This document shows positions 1-15,468 of a stretch of DNA of 64,000 nt, piece after piece. The DNA is from Rutidosis leptorrhynchoides (taxonomy: Eukaryota > Streptophyta > Magnoliopsida > Asterales > Asteraceae). The stretch lies in contig NC_092337.1 in assembly GCF_046630445.1 (NCBI RefSeq), positions 370,193,501-370,257,500 of the forward strand, in the 5' to 3' direction. Position 1 is the stretch's first letter; each line of letters starts with the position of its first letter. The notes under the pieces were generated by a model. It saw nothing but the letters and a program-made list of their open reading frames with translations, ran no database searches and was not told the DNA's origin. The position numbers and the translations under genes are program-made.

Positions 1-7
1 CAAAGAA

Positions 8-1234
8 ATGTACTCAATCAAGTTACAAAGGTCTTTATATGGGTTGAAACAATCGGGTCGCGTATGGTATAAACGATTAAGTGATTACTTGATAAGCAAA
101 GGGTATACCAATAATCTTATTTGCCCATGTGTTTTCATTAAGAAAACAACATCCGGATATGTGATCATAGCTGTTTATGTTGATGATCTTAACATCATAG
201 GTACAAATAAAGAGATCCATGAAGCCATTCAACTTCTAAAGAAAGAATTTGAAATGAAAGATCTCGGAAAAACCAAGTATTGCCTTGGTTTACAAATTGA
301 GCATATGCCTAATGGTTTACTTGTACATCAAACAACATATACTAAAAAGATTTTAAAACGTTTCAATATGGACAAGGCAAAACCATTAAGTACTCCTATG
401 GTTGTTAGATCACTTAATGTTGACACTGATCCATTTCGTCCCTGTGAAGATCATGAAGATATCCTGGGACCAGAAGTACCATATCTTAGTGCAATTGGAG
501 CTCTTATGTATCTTACAAATTGTACAAGACCTGACATTTCTTTTGCAGTTAATTTGTTGGCAAGGTTCAGCTCAGCTCCTACCAAAAGACACTGGAATGG
601 GATCAAAAACATATTTCGATACCTTCGAGGAACTACTGATTTAGGATTATTTTATTCTAACGAATCAAAACAAGATTTGGTTGGTTATGCAGATGCAGGT
701 TACTTATCTGATCCACATAAAGCTAAATCTCAAAATGGATATGTATTCCTAAATGGAGGTACTGCAATATCATGGCGTTCTCAGAAACAAACACTTGTTG
801 CAACATCATCAAATCATGCCGAAGTGATTGCATTACATGAAGCTTCTCGGGAATGTTTTTGGTTGAGATCAATGACACAACTCATTACTGATTCTTGTGG
901 ACTAGAACGCGATAAAAGTCCAACAACTATCTATGAAGATAATGCAGCTTGCATAGCACAGATGAAAGAAGGGTATATCAAAAGTGACCGAACAAAACAC
1001 ATACCTCCTAGATTCTTCTCATACACTCAAAATCTCATTAAGGACAACCAGATTGAAATGAGATATGTTCAATCCAGCAAAAACTCTGTTGATCTTTTCA
1101 CGAAAGCACTTCCAACTGCTATTTTCAGAACACACGTTCACAATATTGGCATGAGGCATGTTCAAAAGATGTCACAGCTGAGGCGATGCCTACTTGGGGG
1201 GGAGTCAACTTTATGCTGCACTCTTTTTCCCTAG
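8..1234 (+). pseudogene. Copia (Ty1) pol fragment: reverse transcriptase C-terminus and RNase H
   Basis: This is the C-terminal part of a Ty1/copia polyprotein, which copies element RNA into DNA. The open frame of 408 codons shows the RT core YGLKQSGRVWY (residues 11-21), the catalytic YVDD at 57-60 and the linker LMYLTNCTRPDISFAVN. RNase H follows, with its acidic residues in GYADAGY, SSNHAEV and YEDNAAC, and VDLFTKALP near the end. Gag, protease, integrase and the RT N-terminus lie off the left edge. The frame is open throughout the visible part, so decay is modest, but intactness of the element cannot be judged. The first ATG is internal to the protein and is not a real start. Family assignment is certain from the motifs; the lineage within copia is not determined. 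Confidence 0.93.
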
Positions 1235-1448
1235 CTAAAGTTTTTTTCCACTGGGTTTTCTTTAGCAAGGTTTTTAACGAGGCAGTACCATTGATCTCTG
1301 ATACATTAAATCCTTCAGGTATCTTCATGTACAGGTATCTCTAATAATATATATAATATTATATATATTATTACTATATCACCTACCATGTACAGTACAT
1401 TATTCACTATAAATAAGAGGTGTAAGCTACCATATTTAGCACACCATC
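1235..1448 (+). repeat. Copia 3' untranslated region and probable LTR start, split by element A
   Basis: After the RNase H stop comes a linker typical of copia elements (a purine run at 1195-1203, then ACGAGGCAG near 1279). Further on is an AT-rich stretch with a TATA-like CTATAAATA near 1411. Its continuation is at 10108, after element A, where a GAATAAAAT poly(A)-like signal follows. A possible LTR would run from about 1328 to about 10213 with A removed, but I cannot fix its ends because the other LTR is outside the window. Positions 1444-1448 (CCATC) are the left target duplication of A. Confidence 0.5.
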
Positions 1449-3544
1449 TTTAACAACCCTCAGTTTTCGACTTCTAAATTACTGAATTAACCCTAGGGTT
1501 ATATGTCTGACTATATGTATTAAGGGTTGTTATATACAATTAAATATTGACCGAATAGTAATTTTTAGTCAACAATGTACGCTTAAATAAATAATATATT
1601 ATTAATTTATATAATTTGACATAATTTAACTAAGTATATAAACTTTGTATCACTTTTATTATTTAGTTAATGTATTATATATTTAACTATATAATAAATC
1701 CAATTATATATAAATGTAATAATATTTACAAACTTACTAAAACTATAGTTTAATAATTAAAATCATAATTATTATTAAAAATACAAAATACCGAATTATT
1801 TATTATTTTTATGCAAAATTTGTATTTATTAATTAAATAAAACAAAAATAAAAAAAAAATAAAAAAAATATTATTGACAAATATTCTTGGAAAAACATTA
1901 AATAAATTTGTTTATTTACATAAAAAAATCCTTAAAATAAATAAAAAATAAATAAATAAATAAATTACTTTTTAATTAAAAATTTTAATGGAAAAACTAC
2001 TTTTATTATTTTATTTTGTGCATTATCCCATGACCTAACATTTAATACTTTTTAATTTTAAAATCCCATTAAGAATTAAATATTTCTTTTAATTATTTTA
2101 TTCTTTTTACCTAATTTTTTCAAGTATAAATACCCCTCATTTCTCATTCAAACTCACAACAAAATTTCTCTCATTCTCTCTTTGAAGAATTACTACTAGT
2201 AAGTATTCTTTTCTTACTTTTTATTTTTTTACTTTTTACTTTTTACTTTTTACTTCGGTTATTATTTTTACCGAAACATGTAAATAATGTTATAAATTAT
2301 ATGCAATTAAAAATAAAATAAATAACATGTATACACTATTACTATTACTAGCACCTATAACCTACTACTTATATTGTAACATAAAAACATTTTGGGATAT
2401 GTATTAGAGATGTATAGATCTTCGAACTTTCTTGACGAATGGTTTCTATGAGATTCTAGGCAGAGGGTTTGGATTTTCGATTTAAAGGGTCCTATGGCTC
2501 AAGCCCCTAGATCTAAATTAGCCATTCGAAGGGGAATGGGTGATTGGAAGCTTATCTAATACGGCAAGTATCCTAAAATGGAAAACACTGATAAAAGTAG
2601 AAACTCTCTAGTCATAGAAACTTAGTAAAATAAGAAACTTTCTAAAAATGGAAACTTTATAAAAATAGTAACTTACTAGGAATAGAAACTTAGTAAAACA
2701 AACACATACTTAAACTTAAACATGGGCAAAACACTTAACTACTCTTAAATGTCAATAGGTTGACTTTTCTGCTCACTCGTTCAACTCTTTATTCCGAGGA
2801 ATAACTCTCTCTCTACTTACTAAGGTGAATTCATAGCCCCTCTTTATTGCTAGCAAACTTACTTACTTTACTTGGGGTGAGACACATGCTGTTTTTACTT
2901 TTTACAATTTAGACACAAGTACCAAACTGTTAAACTATGCTATACCCGGCTATGTCCGACTAAGTCCCTACAGTGATATTTTTAATTGCTGCTGCATGCT
3001 TAATTATTGGGGGTAGGCCTATCGGGAGTAACGTCCCCGATACATTTGACTAAGTCTTTGTATTACTTGATAATGAAATTAAATCGACAAGGACAGACAC
3101 AACTTGTCATGGGGCAAACTTGAACGTTTAGTCTAAATATCACGCTTTGGCATAACTTTTTGATCCTGCGGGAGATCAACTTTACAAACTAAATCATGTG
3201 GTCTAAAACAACGACAAACTTTTTGTTAAACCTATGAACTTCACTCAACCTTTTTGGTTGACACTTTAGCATGTTTTGTCTCAGGTACTGTTTGATTCAA
3301 GCTCTTATACTTACTGCTTATGTGATGCTACTTGGACATAGGATCAAGAGATATCACATTTATTACTTCTGCATGTGAACATTTACGATATTGTTATTCC
3401 TGTCATTGTAACGATATTTCATTTTCCGCTGCGTACTCATTAAAGTTAAATTCATCATTTAGTATTGTTCTCGTTTATTATAATATGTTGGTATTTTTTG
3501 ATATTAGTGACGTTCCTTCCAGACCCTATTGGGAGGACGTTACA
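1449..3544 (+). repeat. Element A 5' LTR (2096 bp)
   Basis: It matches the right LTR along its length. It should begin TGTAACAACC as at 7998, but here reads TTTAACAACC, so the terminal TG has mutated. It ends GACGTTACA. A leader-like stretch with a plausible TATA (AAGTATAAATACCCC near 2123-2137) and a short ACTTTTT tandem near 2216-2254 are visible. The 3' part (about 3230-3440) carries the block TTTTGGTTGACACTTTAGCATG followed by TCTCAGGT and CTTCCGCTGCG nearby, which is also found in the LTRs of C and D. Confidence 0.93.
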
Positions 3545-3547
3545 GAT

Positions 3548-3559
3548 TGGTATCAGAGC
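3548..3559 (+). other. Element A primer-binding site (tRNA-iMet)
   Basis: TGGTATCAGAGC, three bases after the LTR end, is complementary to the 3' end of plant initiator tRNA-Met, the usual primer of Ty3/gypsy chromoviruses. Confidence 0.92.
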
Positions 3560-3760
3560 ATAACCAGGCTGTTATAGAGAACCAGGATTGCATTTTTATG
3601 TGTGCCTTACTTGTTAGCTAGGGTGCCTTAGCAATCTAGGAAACTATAACCTTTCCTGCCTTAGAATTAAAGCACTTAGGATTGCTCCATAATCTTAACG
3701 ATTATGCTTTAATATACTTGACTTAAAGATTCTAATCAAAATCTCTTTCCTAATATTAGG

Positions 3761-4471
3761 ATGTCTAATTCTCATCAAGCGAACAAAATGAATCTTTTCG
3801 AGCCAACCGAAAAAGATACTGAAAGATCTTCCACTGAAAGACCAGTCCAAAGCCCACCTTATGGCTTTGGTGGTCCTCCATCACCAAATTATAGCCCAAA
3901 TACTAATCTTGATTCACATGGGTCTCCTCAATACTATCCAACCCCAAGAAATAAAGACAAGAGGAAACGTCTTGAAGAAACTGGGCAGTCAAAGAAAAGA
4001 TCCCGATCTCCTTTCTACGATGAAGTTGATGCCAAGTACGAGCTCATGAATCTGCGAAAAACTACCGATGACCTAATTCGCCATATTGCAAGGATCGATT
4101 TTTAAATGAAGGAAAAAGACCTAGCGATCAAGAAGCTCATGGAGGAAAATGCTGAACTAAAGAAAGAGATAAAGTTGGTGAAGTATGAAGGTGATAGAAA
4201 TATCCGATGGGGGAAGCAATCTCTCTCCTACCTAAGAGAAGATGTTGACCTTAGATTGAAGATGGAGGAAAACCGCGTGAATAATCAACTTTCTATAAGG
4301 GACCACAAGTACCATGTAATCAACAATGATGTTTCCAATCTTTATGATAACATCGAGTATCTTTATGAGGAACAAAAGGAGAAGAACGACAAGTTTGAGA
4401 AGTTTATGAAGGAGGTTGAGGACGAGAAGAAGAAATATGAAGACTACTTCAATCTTAATATTTCCTAGTTA
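3761..4471 (+). pseudogene. Element A accessory ORF1: charged coiled-coil protein, one in-frame stop
   Basis: One reading frame of 236 codons runs from ATG 3761 to TAG 4466-4468, broken only by TAA at 4103-4105. The N-terminal ~70 residues are polar and rich in Pro, Ser and Asn. A basic, NLS-like run follows (KDKRKRLEE, then KKRSRSPF). The second half is strongly helical and charged, with heptad-like patterns (KEKDLAIKKLMEENAELKKE) predicting a coiled coil. I recognise no known retroelement domain: no gag major homology region and no zinc knuckle. It lies about 200 nt after the PBS, the place where D carries its acidic ORF. The role is unknown; a gag substitute or a nucleic-acid-associated factor are guesses. 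Confidence 0.7.
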
Positions 4472-5021
4472 TTTTCTATCTATGCAAAGGCTAGGCCTTA
4501 AACTATTTCTATCCCCGAATCGTGTAATAAGAAGGCTTGTTTAAAGCCTTGTTCTTAATAAAATAAAGTGTTTTGTTTATATCATATTCATCTTTATTCC
4601 ACTTAATTTTTTTTTCAAACTTATGACCTATCAAGTTTATCAAACTTCTATATGTTATTGAAGATAACGGTTCGTCCACAAGCTCCTGCTACTACTTCAA
4701 ACACTCACGTATCTTATGCCTTTATGCATTGGTTTGCGAACTGGAAAATATTATTGGGTTATCACAGTATACGAATTGAAATTCTTTAATCAATATCTGG
4801 TTACAAATCTCAACACATCATACCACCATTATTACATAAATGGATGACACATCATATCTTATCATATATTATCATGTCTATAAACTTTGTCTACCACTTA
4901 TCCTAAATTTCCTCCGTAAATTACGGAAATCTTTTTGCTATAAATACGTATTCAAGGAGACGAATATATCATTCGGTATTCAATACCCATTTCATATCAA
5001 ACCCTATTCCAAACATATAAT

Positions 5022-5537
5022 ATGAATTTCTCAAACTCTTCAAGCTCCCACGGCAGCGTAACCGGAACAAACGAACCAATCAGCTATCATCTATTCTGGA
5101 TGAATTGGGGATGGGTTCGTAGCCGACTCAATCAATGGAGACAAGAAGAAGGTGATCCCTTCCACCAACCGAATTCACCTCTTGGCGAAGAACCTGAAGC
5201 GTTTACCGGCGAACCAGTCCGAAACACCATTTTCTCTCTTCTTTCCAGGGTATCCCGTCACGAATATATAATATCTAAGATTCTAGATCTTATTCACCCC
5301 CTTGTTCCAACCACCAATCATCGCGGAATAATAGAAGAAGTCAACGAGCTTCGCGCTCGAGTAGTGGCTCTGGAAAATCTGGTGCGAAACCTACGAACAC
5401 CAGCAGCAGCACCAGCAACATAACCAGCATCACCACCAGTACCATCAACATCACCACTAACAGCATCAGCTTCATCAACAACAACATTCACATCCCCCGC
5501 CTCAACAACACACTCAGTACCTCAAACATCAACATGA
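5022..5537 (+). pseudogene. Element A accessory ORF2: orphan protein shared with element C, one in-frame stop
   Basis: ATG 5022 opens a frame of 172 codons ending at TGA 5535-5537, broken only by TAA 5421-5423. Beyond that stop the Pro/Thr/Ser-rich tail continues in frame. The core (residues ~40-125) includes WRQEEGDPFH, LGEEPEAFTGEPVRNTIFSL, RVSRHEYIISKILDLIHPLV and GIIEEVNELRARVVALENLV, the last part being a short coiled coil. Element C encodes the same protein at 15863-16396 with its stop elsewhere, so the protein was once functional and conserved. I recognise no known family; it resembles neither gag nor pol. Its place before the pol remnant suggests an accessory role. Confidence 0.75.
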
Positions 5538-7790
5538 TACGCCCCATAGATACCAAGGAATATTAGCAATAAAGAGTTAAGATGTATTGACTCATTCTTC
5601 GTGAAGAATTATATATGTATACCTTATATATATATGATTTGGAACAATAATAAATCTTGTCGTACTAAGCAATTACGTGAGAATCTCAACTAGTATGTAC
5701 TACTTGGTTAATTCATATCACTAATATGCTATGATGTACACCCTTCGCTAATGACTTAACAATTGTTAATCACTGCTTCAGCACAATAAACTCCATTTCA
5801 TAATAAATCAAGTATAACGATGAATGTATTGATTCATAACTTCATTAGCGAAATATTTCGCAACAATTATGAAATCGCTAAGATTTTGGAGATTATTTAC
5901 TCTCGTTCCAAACCGCAAATCAAATGAGTTTAATATATATTAACTCATTAAATCCATGATTATATCTGAAGAATACATATATGAACGTATATCTTCATAA
6001 AGATTGTAAAAACTGTTAATTGTGAAAATATTTTAACGGGTAGGTAATACCCGATAAATATTTACATCTCACATAAATACACTGTACATTCTTCAATTTC
6101 AATTCATAAATCATTAATTATACTCACTGCCTTCACTGTGATACACAATCATTTTCATACAAATTTAATTACACATTCTGAAATTAACATACCAGAATTC
6201 AAGTAAAGCTTTAGCAGGTGTTATCTTCCTAAAGATCACTACATTCATGTATTATATTCATTCGTATTCTATGATGAATTATCACATCAAACCACCGAAA
6301 TTATCATCAACAACGCCTATTCGTTAACCATTAGATCCGTTGACGATTACAATCAGCGTTTAATTATCTAAAAAAAAAAAAATTTCTTGAAACCATCTCG
6401 GATTGATAACCAATGATTCAGATATGGTAGCATTAAATGCAGAGGAAACAAAAGAATTTTCCTCGTCATTGGAACTTAGAAATTCTGAGATATCACTGTA
6501 TCTTTCGTTATAAATATCCTCTATATTTCTGAAGATATCTTTATAATGATTCTTGTCAGCAATTAATTATCTCTTTGCGATATCTTTATCACATCATAAA
6601 GGAAACTGTTTTAGTTTCTATATTCTGTAAAGTTCAAGTTTAAATTATGAATGATTTGAAGTAGTGTTGGGAATTAAAGCATGAGTTAGTATAATATAAT
6701 GAAGTCAGGCCAACGTGATTATATTACAGTAAGTCATGATAAATTTTTAATGGAAGATGATGATTCATAGACTTTATAATCATCATTTGCCATGTTACAC
6801 GACTCTTATCTATTTAAACTCTAAACATATCAAGAAAATATTTTTCTTGATAATTCAGTCTTTTCCGGATATTCTGGTAATATGACAAATCAAATCGTGC
6901 TATTACCTTTCCTTCTGCTTTGAATATCATGATCATTCGAAACTTCATACCTACGAATTCTGGACCGTTACTTTCTTTACAAAAGCATGAAGCTTCGACA
7001 TATAAGGGAAAATATAAATCCCGATAACAATACTGAAATTACAAACCGTGTATATCAATGCGTATAGCAATATAAAGACACGGGAGAACTAAAAACACAA
7101 CAAATTCTAGAGCATAGTAGAAGTAAACAGACTCCTCTGGTGGGAGTTCGAAAAGAAGGATGATTGTGGCGATAACCAATATAATGTCAAAGACAAGAAC
7201 TGGATTGAGCATATTAACAAAACTTTTGGAAGTATGAATTGAGAAAGAAAGTATATAAGTGGTGAAGATAATGAAACGAAAGAAGCTAATTTATAGCAAA
7301 AATTCCAGACACAGCAATTGAGACAATTCACCGCCTTTAATTAAAGAAAATCCTAATTTATGTAATTATCGGAAAATCAAATCTTATAAAGATTTCGAAG
7401 ATTTCTTTAATTCCTTGAAATCCGGAAATCAATCGTAACTACGTCAAAAGTTAAGGCAAACATTTAATTTTCTCATTTACTCTTTTACGATAGCTTCGTT
7501 TATACTCTTTCTATAATCGAATTACTTTATCCATATTATTTAATGTCGATAAAACTCTAATTCATCATTCTTGTTATAAAGAATGATGATCTCTATCAAA
7601 TTTCATGACTATGATTTTCATGAACTCCTCTCTGTTTTGTCTGCCTAATATTGCAGCATAAATGCTCAAGGTTTTAAATGAGCTCAATATTATTCATAAC
7701 ACATTTCATGTATCCAATTTACTGAAATGACTTGCATAACATCATCATTTTGAATGATCTCTGCATTAATGATAAAATGCACTTCGTAGA
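5538..7790 (+). other. Element A non-coding interior, homologous to the interior of element C
   Basis: No credible coding sequence. It contains the internal PPT-like motif at 6035-6053. Several blocks recur in element C: for example TATAAATATCCTC at ~6511 matches ~18381, GTTTCTATATTCTGTAAA at ~6614 matches ~18482, and a run around CGTGATTATATTACAGTAAGT at ~6715 matches ~18585. The shared non-coding interior shows that A and C have a common non-autonomous ancestor. Confidence 0.75.
6035..6053 (+). other. Internal PPT-like motif (candidate central PPT) in element A
   Basis: AACGGGTAGGTAATACCCG closely repeats the sequence just before the 3' LTR (AACGGGGAGGTAC, 7985-7997). It is followed by ACCCG, making a quasi-palindrome. 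The same motif is inside C (16634-16652) and D (45291-45309). Confidence 0.6.
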
Positions 7791-7962
7791 AGAACCTATA
7801 GAGATTATGGTTTGTATGACTTAAACGCTTGAAACAAAACAATATTCTATCCTTTGAAAAACACGCAAGGCCCCGAACATACCTGGGAACGTGAAGACCA
7901 AATGAAACAGATATATCCCCATCTCTTCTCAACCGCTGATGCATCCGAGAAGTCTACCTAAA
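7791..7962 (+). pseudogene. Element A pol stub: C-terminal chromodomain region
   Basis: Only the end of a Tekay-like pol is left. The segment corresponds to the [10 protein letters not shown] to FTWEREDQM region at the end of the D polyprotein. Here it reads [14 protein letters not shown] after at least one frameshift near 7815-7860, and ends KST* at about 7960. The rest of pol and gag is missing, presumably by an old internal deletion or replacement. The stub identifies the clade of this otherwise coding-poor element. Confidence 0.8.
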
Positions 7963-7997
7963 ACTTCGGGACGAAGTTTTTATTAACGGGGAGGTAC

Positions 7998-10102
7998 TGT
8001 AACAACCCTCAGTTTTTGACTTCTAAATTACTGAATTAACCCTAGGGTTATATGTCTGACTATATGTATTAAGGGTTGTTATATACAATTAAATATTGAC
8101 CGAATAGTAATTTTTAGTCAACAATGTACGCTTAAATAAATAATATATTATTAATTTATATAATTTGACATAATTTAACTAAGTATATAAACTTTGTATC
8201 ACTTTTATTATTTAGTTAATGTATTATATATTTAACTATATAATAAATCCAATTATATATAAATGTAATAATATTTACAAACTTACTAAAACTATAGTTT
8301 AATAATTAAAATCATAATTATTATTAAAAATACAAAATACCGAATTATTTATTATTTTTATGCAAAATTTGTATTTATTAATTAAATAAAACAAAAATAA
8401 AAAAAAATAAAAAAAAATATTATTGACAAATATTCTTGGAAAAACATTAAATAAATTTGTTTATTTACATAAAAAAAATCCTTAAAATAAATAAAAAATA
8501 AATAAATAAATTACTTTTTAATTAAAAATTTTAATGGAAAAACTACTTTTATTATTTTATTTTGTGCATTATCCATGACCTAACATTAAATACTTTTTAA
8601 TTTTAAAATCCAATTAAGAATTAAATATTTCTTTTTCTTTTAATTATTTTATTCTTTTTACCTAATTTTTTCAAGTATAAATACCCCTCTTTTCTCATTC
8701 AAACTCACACCAAAATTTCTCTCATTCTCTCTTTGAAGAATTACTACTAGTAAGTATTCTTTTCTTACTTTTTATTTTTTTACTTTTTACTTTTTACTTT
8801 TTACTTTTTACTTCGGTTATTATTTTTACCGAAACATGTAAATAATGTTATAAATTATATGCAATTAAAAATAAAATAAATAACATGTATACACTATTAT
8901 TATTACTAGCACCTATAACCTACTACTTATATTGTAACATAAAAACATTTTGGGATATGTATTAGAGATGTATAGATCTTCGAACTTTCTTGACGAATGG
9001 TTTCTATGAGATTCTAGGCAGAGGGTTTGGATTTCCGATTTAAAGGGTCCTATGGCTCAAGCCCCTAGATCTAAATTAGCCATTCGAAGGGGAAGGGGTG
9101 ATTGGAAGCTTATCTAATACGGCAAGTATCTTAAAATAGAAAACACTGATAAAAGTAGAAACTCTCTAGTCATAGAAACTTAGTAAAATAAGAAACTTTC
9201 TAAAAATGGAAACTTTATAAAAATAGTAACTTACTAGGAATAGAAACTTAGTAAAACAAACACATACTTAAACTTAAACATGGGCAAAACACTTAACTAC
9301 TCTTAAATGTCAATAGGTTGACTTTTCTGCTCACTCGTTCAACTCTTTATTCCGAGGAATAACTCTCTCTCTACTTACTAAGGTGAATTCATAGCCCCTC
9401 TTTATTGCTAGCAAACTTACTTACTTTACTTGGGGTGAGACACATGCTGTTTTTACTTTTTACAATTTAGACACAAGTACCAAACTGTTAAACTATGCTA
9501 TACCCGGCTATGTCCGACTAAGTCCCTACAGTGATATTTTTAATTGCTGCTGCATGCTTAATTATTGGGGGTAGGCCTATCGGGAGTAACATCCCCGATA
9601 CATTTGACTAAGTCTTTGTATTACTTGATAATGAAATTAAACCGACAAGGACAGACACAACTTGTCATGGGGCAAACTTGAACGTTTAGTCTAAATATCA
9701 CGCTTTGGCATAACTTTTTGATCCTGCGGGAGATCAACTTTACAAACTAAATCTTGTGGTCTAAAACAACGACAAACTTTTTGTTAAACCTATGAACTTC
9801 ACTCAACCTTTTTGGTTGACACTTTAGCATGTTTTGTCTCAGGTACTGTTTGATTCAAGGTCTTATACTTACTGCTTATGTGATGCTACTTGGACATAGA
9901 ATCAAGAGATATCGCATTTATTATTTCTGCATGTGAACATTTACGATATTGTTATTCCTGTCATTGTAACGATATTTCATTTTCCGCTGCGTACTCATTA
10001 AAGTTAAATTCATCATTTAGTATTGTTCTCGTTTATTATAATATGTTGGTATGTTTTGATATTAGTGACGTTCCTTCCAGACCGTATTGGGAGGACGTTA
10101 CA
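7998..10102 (+). repeat. Element A 3' LTR (2105 bp), preceded by its PPT at 7985-7997
   Basis: It begins TGTAACAACC and ends GACGTTACA, followed by the target duplication CCATC. It matches the left LTR with few substitutions and small length changes in A, T and ACTTTTT runs, so insertion was fairly recent. The preceding bases are GGGACGAAG, then AACGGGGAGGTAC. Confidence 0.93.
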
Positions 10103-10570
10103 CCATCTATTGAATAAAATAGTTTTGCTCTCTACTTCAATCTTCTTTAATAATTGTAGTACTATTGTCAAGAACCAAACCACTAAAGGTAGTTATAAGC
10201 CTACTGAATTATAACAGTTTATAAATATTCATTTATTACTCCTTCATATATTATTCAATAAATTGTAAAGCCACTAGACAAATATCTGCATTTAATTGTA
10301 AATTTAAGCAATGCTCTTGTCTCACATCGTTGTGTTAAGAGAATAATATATTCTATAAAATGAAAAGCCATGAACTACAAACTCAATTGAACTATAGATG
10401 GGCCTGTATTTTTTAGCCTGTTTACTCTTTCTCTATCCTATAGATTGAGCTTGATTATATTCACATTAAAGACTGGGCTTAGCAATTTTCATTCATAAGA
10501 ATTATGGGCCCCTAAAATGATTGGGCCCTGTGCAAATATACATATTGCACATGCATTGGTCCGACCCTGT
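10103..10570. other. Right target duplication of A, remainder of the copia LTR, then intergenic sequence
   Basis: CCATC (10103-10107) closes element A. The sequence to about 10213 (GAATAAAAT signal, ending near TATAACA) is probably the rest of the interrupted copia LTR. From there to 10570 I see AT-rich sequence with no gene. A GGGCCC pair at 10505-10530 may belong to an old DNA transposon, which I could not delimit. Confidence 0.45.
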
Positions 10571-11442
10571 TAACATTGGGCTTCTTCGGAGAAAATGGTT
10601 TTGGCGGGCTAAAACCGAACCTGAATCACTCTGTGTTGCTGTTATAAAAAGTATTCATGGATCTAATGATCCCACCTTCGGGTCTTACCAGTACGCAAGG
10701 AAAGAGTGGCGTGTGGTTAAACATTTTACGTGCATGTTATTCTATCAAAAAGTTGGGGCTGATTTTTACTATTTCATTTGCAAAGCCAATTGGAGTTGGC
10801 GCAAGTACTCACTTTCGGTCTGACTCTTGGCTGTTCGATGTACCATTAAAGGAGAAATTCAAGCGTTTGCATCAAACTGGAACCTGATCAGAATGCCATG
10901 GTTTGCGACAAAGTCCACTATATTGAGCAATCTTACGTGTCGATTTGGAGCTAGAATCAAGATTTATTAAGTCGAGCACATTCTGAACTTTAGCTTTTAA
11001 TTAACGCACTAAACTTGTATGTTAAACAGGAAAGGGTCACGGATACATGGATCTGGAATTTAGCTTCGAATGACGTTTTAACGACATAAATGTTATCAAG
11101 AGTAATTGATGATCAGTTAATGCTAGACAATAATTCGAGATACGAAACTCTCAAAAATAATTTTGTGTCCACAAAAGTCGAAATATTCATGTGGAGGGGA
11201 ACGACGGATTCCGGAACGTACCGAACTCGCCAAAAGAGGTATTGATCTAGATTCCGTTAGATGCCCTTTATGTGATGATGTTGATGTGAAACAACTGACC
11301 ACTCTATGATCTTTTGTCGGCACTCAATGAATATTTGGGATAGAATATATAAGTGGTGGGGGTAGGTGTGGTTACAAACTTATGTATCAATGAAGCCTTT
11401 CGTGGAAAATGTAATTGTGCTCTATTGCCTTTGGGTTCAAGT
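10571..11442 (+). pseudogene. L1-type LINE ORF2 C-terminal part (first segment)
   Basis: In three broken frames this reads as the end of a plant L1 ORF2 protein: NIGLLRRKWFWR (10571 on), then GVWLNILRACYSIKKLG and FTISFAKPIGVGAST (10695-10810), SDSWLFDVPLKEKF, and a reverse-transcriptase zinc-binding region near 11150-11350 (VEIFMWR, RGIDLDSVRCPLCDD). Frameshifts and stops are frequent, so this is a relic. It stops at a hAT insertion and resumes at 23979. The RT active site and 5' part are absent, as in typical 5'-truncated LINE copies. Confidence 0.85.
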
Positions 11443-11562
11443 TACGGATGACAGTGGGCAGAAAAAAAACCCGTGATCTGTGGGTAACTGTGCCTGTGAC
11501 GGGCCGGTATTTATAAAAAATGTACATGTGGACACGTGTCAAGTAAAATTTTGTACCCGTTG
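11443..11562. mobile_element. Non-autonomous hAT element, left part
   Basis: The left end TACGGATGACA pairs with the right end at 23978 (reverse complement TAGAGATGGCA). The 8-bp target duplication GTTCAAGT (11435-11442 and 23979-23986) is the hAT signature. The sequence is rich in ACCCG and CGGGT words. Element C is inserted after 11562. With C removed the element is about 466 bp and has no coding capacity. Positions 11558-11562 (CGTTG) are the target site of C. Confidence 0.8.
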
Positions 11563-15454
<3,892 letters not shown>

Positions 15455-15456
15455 GT

Positions 15457-15468
15457 TGGTATCAGAGC
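15457..15468 (+). other. Element C primer-binding site (tRNA-iMet)
   Basis: TGGTATCAGAGC two bases after the LTR end. The following ~100 nt (GGTCTTAGTGAACCAGG, then GCATTAGTGTGTCT, then GAGTCTGGACTTCGAC) match the leader of element D at 43471-43555. Confidence 0.92.

Larger units (their letters stand above)
1449..10102 (+). mobile_element. Element A: complete non-autonomous Ty3/gypsy LTR retrotransposon (LARD-like)
   Basis: Both LTRs (1449-3544 and 7998-10102) are present and closely similar. The element is flanked by a perfect 5-bp target duplication CCATC (1444-1448 and 10103-10107). A PBS for initiator tRNA-Met follows the left LTR, and a PPT-type sequence precedes the right LTR. The 4.45-kb interior has two accessory ORFs and only the last ~50 codons of pol, with no gag, protease, RT or integrase core, so it must have moved with enzymes from a relative. 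The pol stub and the PPT context tie it to the same chromovirus (Tekay-like) group as elements B1, D and Y. It sits in the copia element's 3' region. Confidence 0.93.

Noticed and set aside
3548-3559. tRNA-Met match as a tRNA gene
   Set aside because: Only 12 bases next to an LTR end: a primer-binding site, not a folded tRNA.
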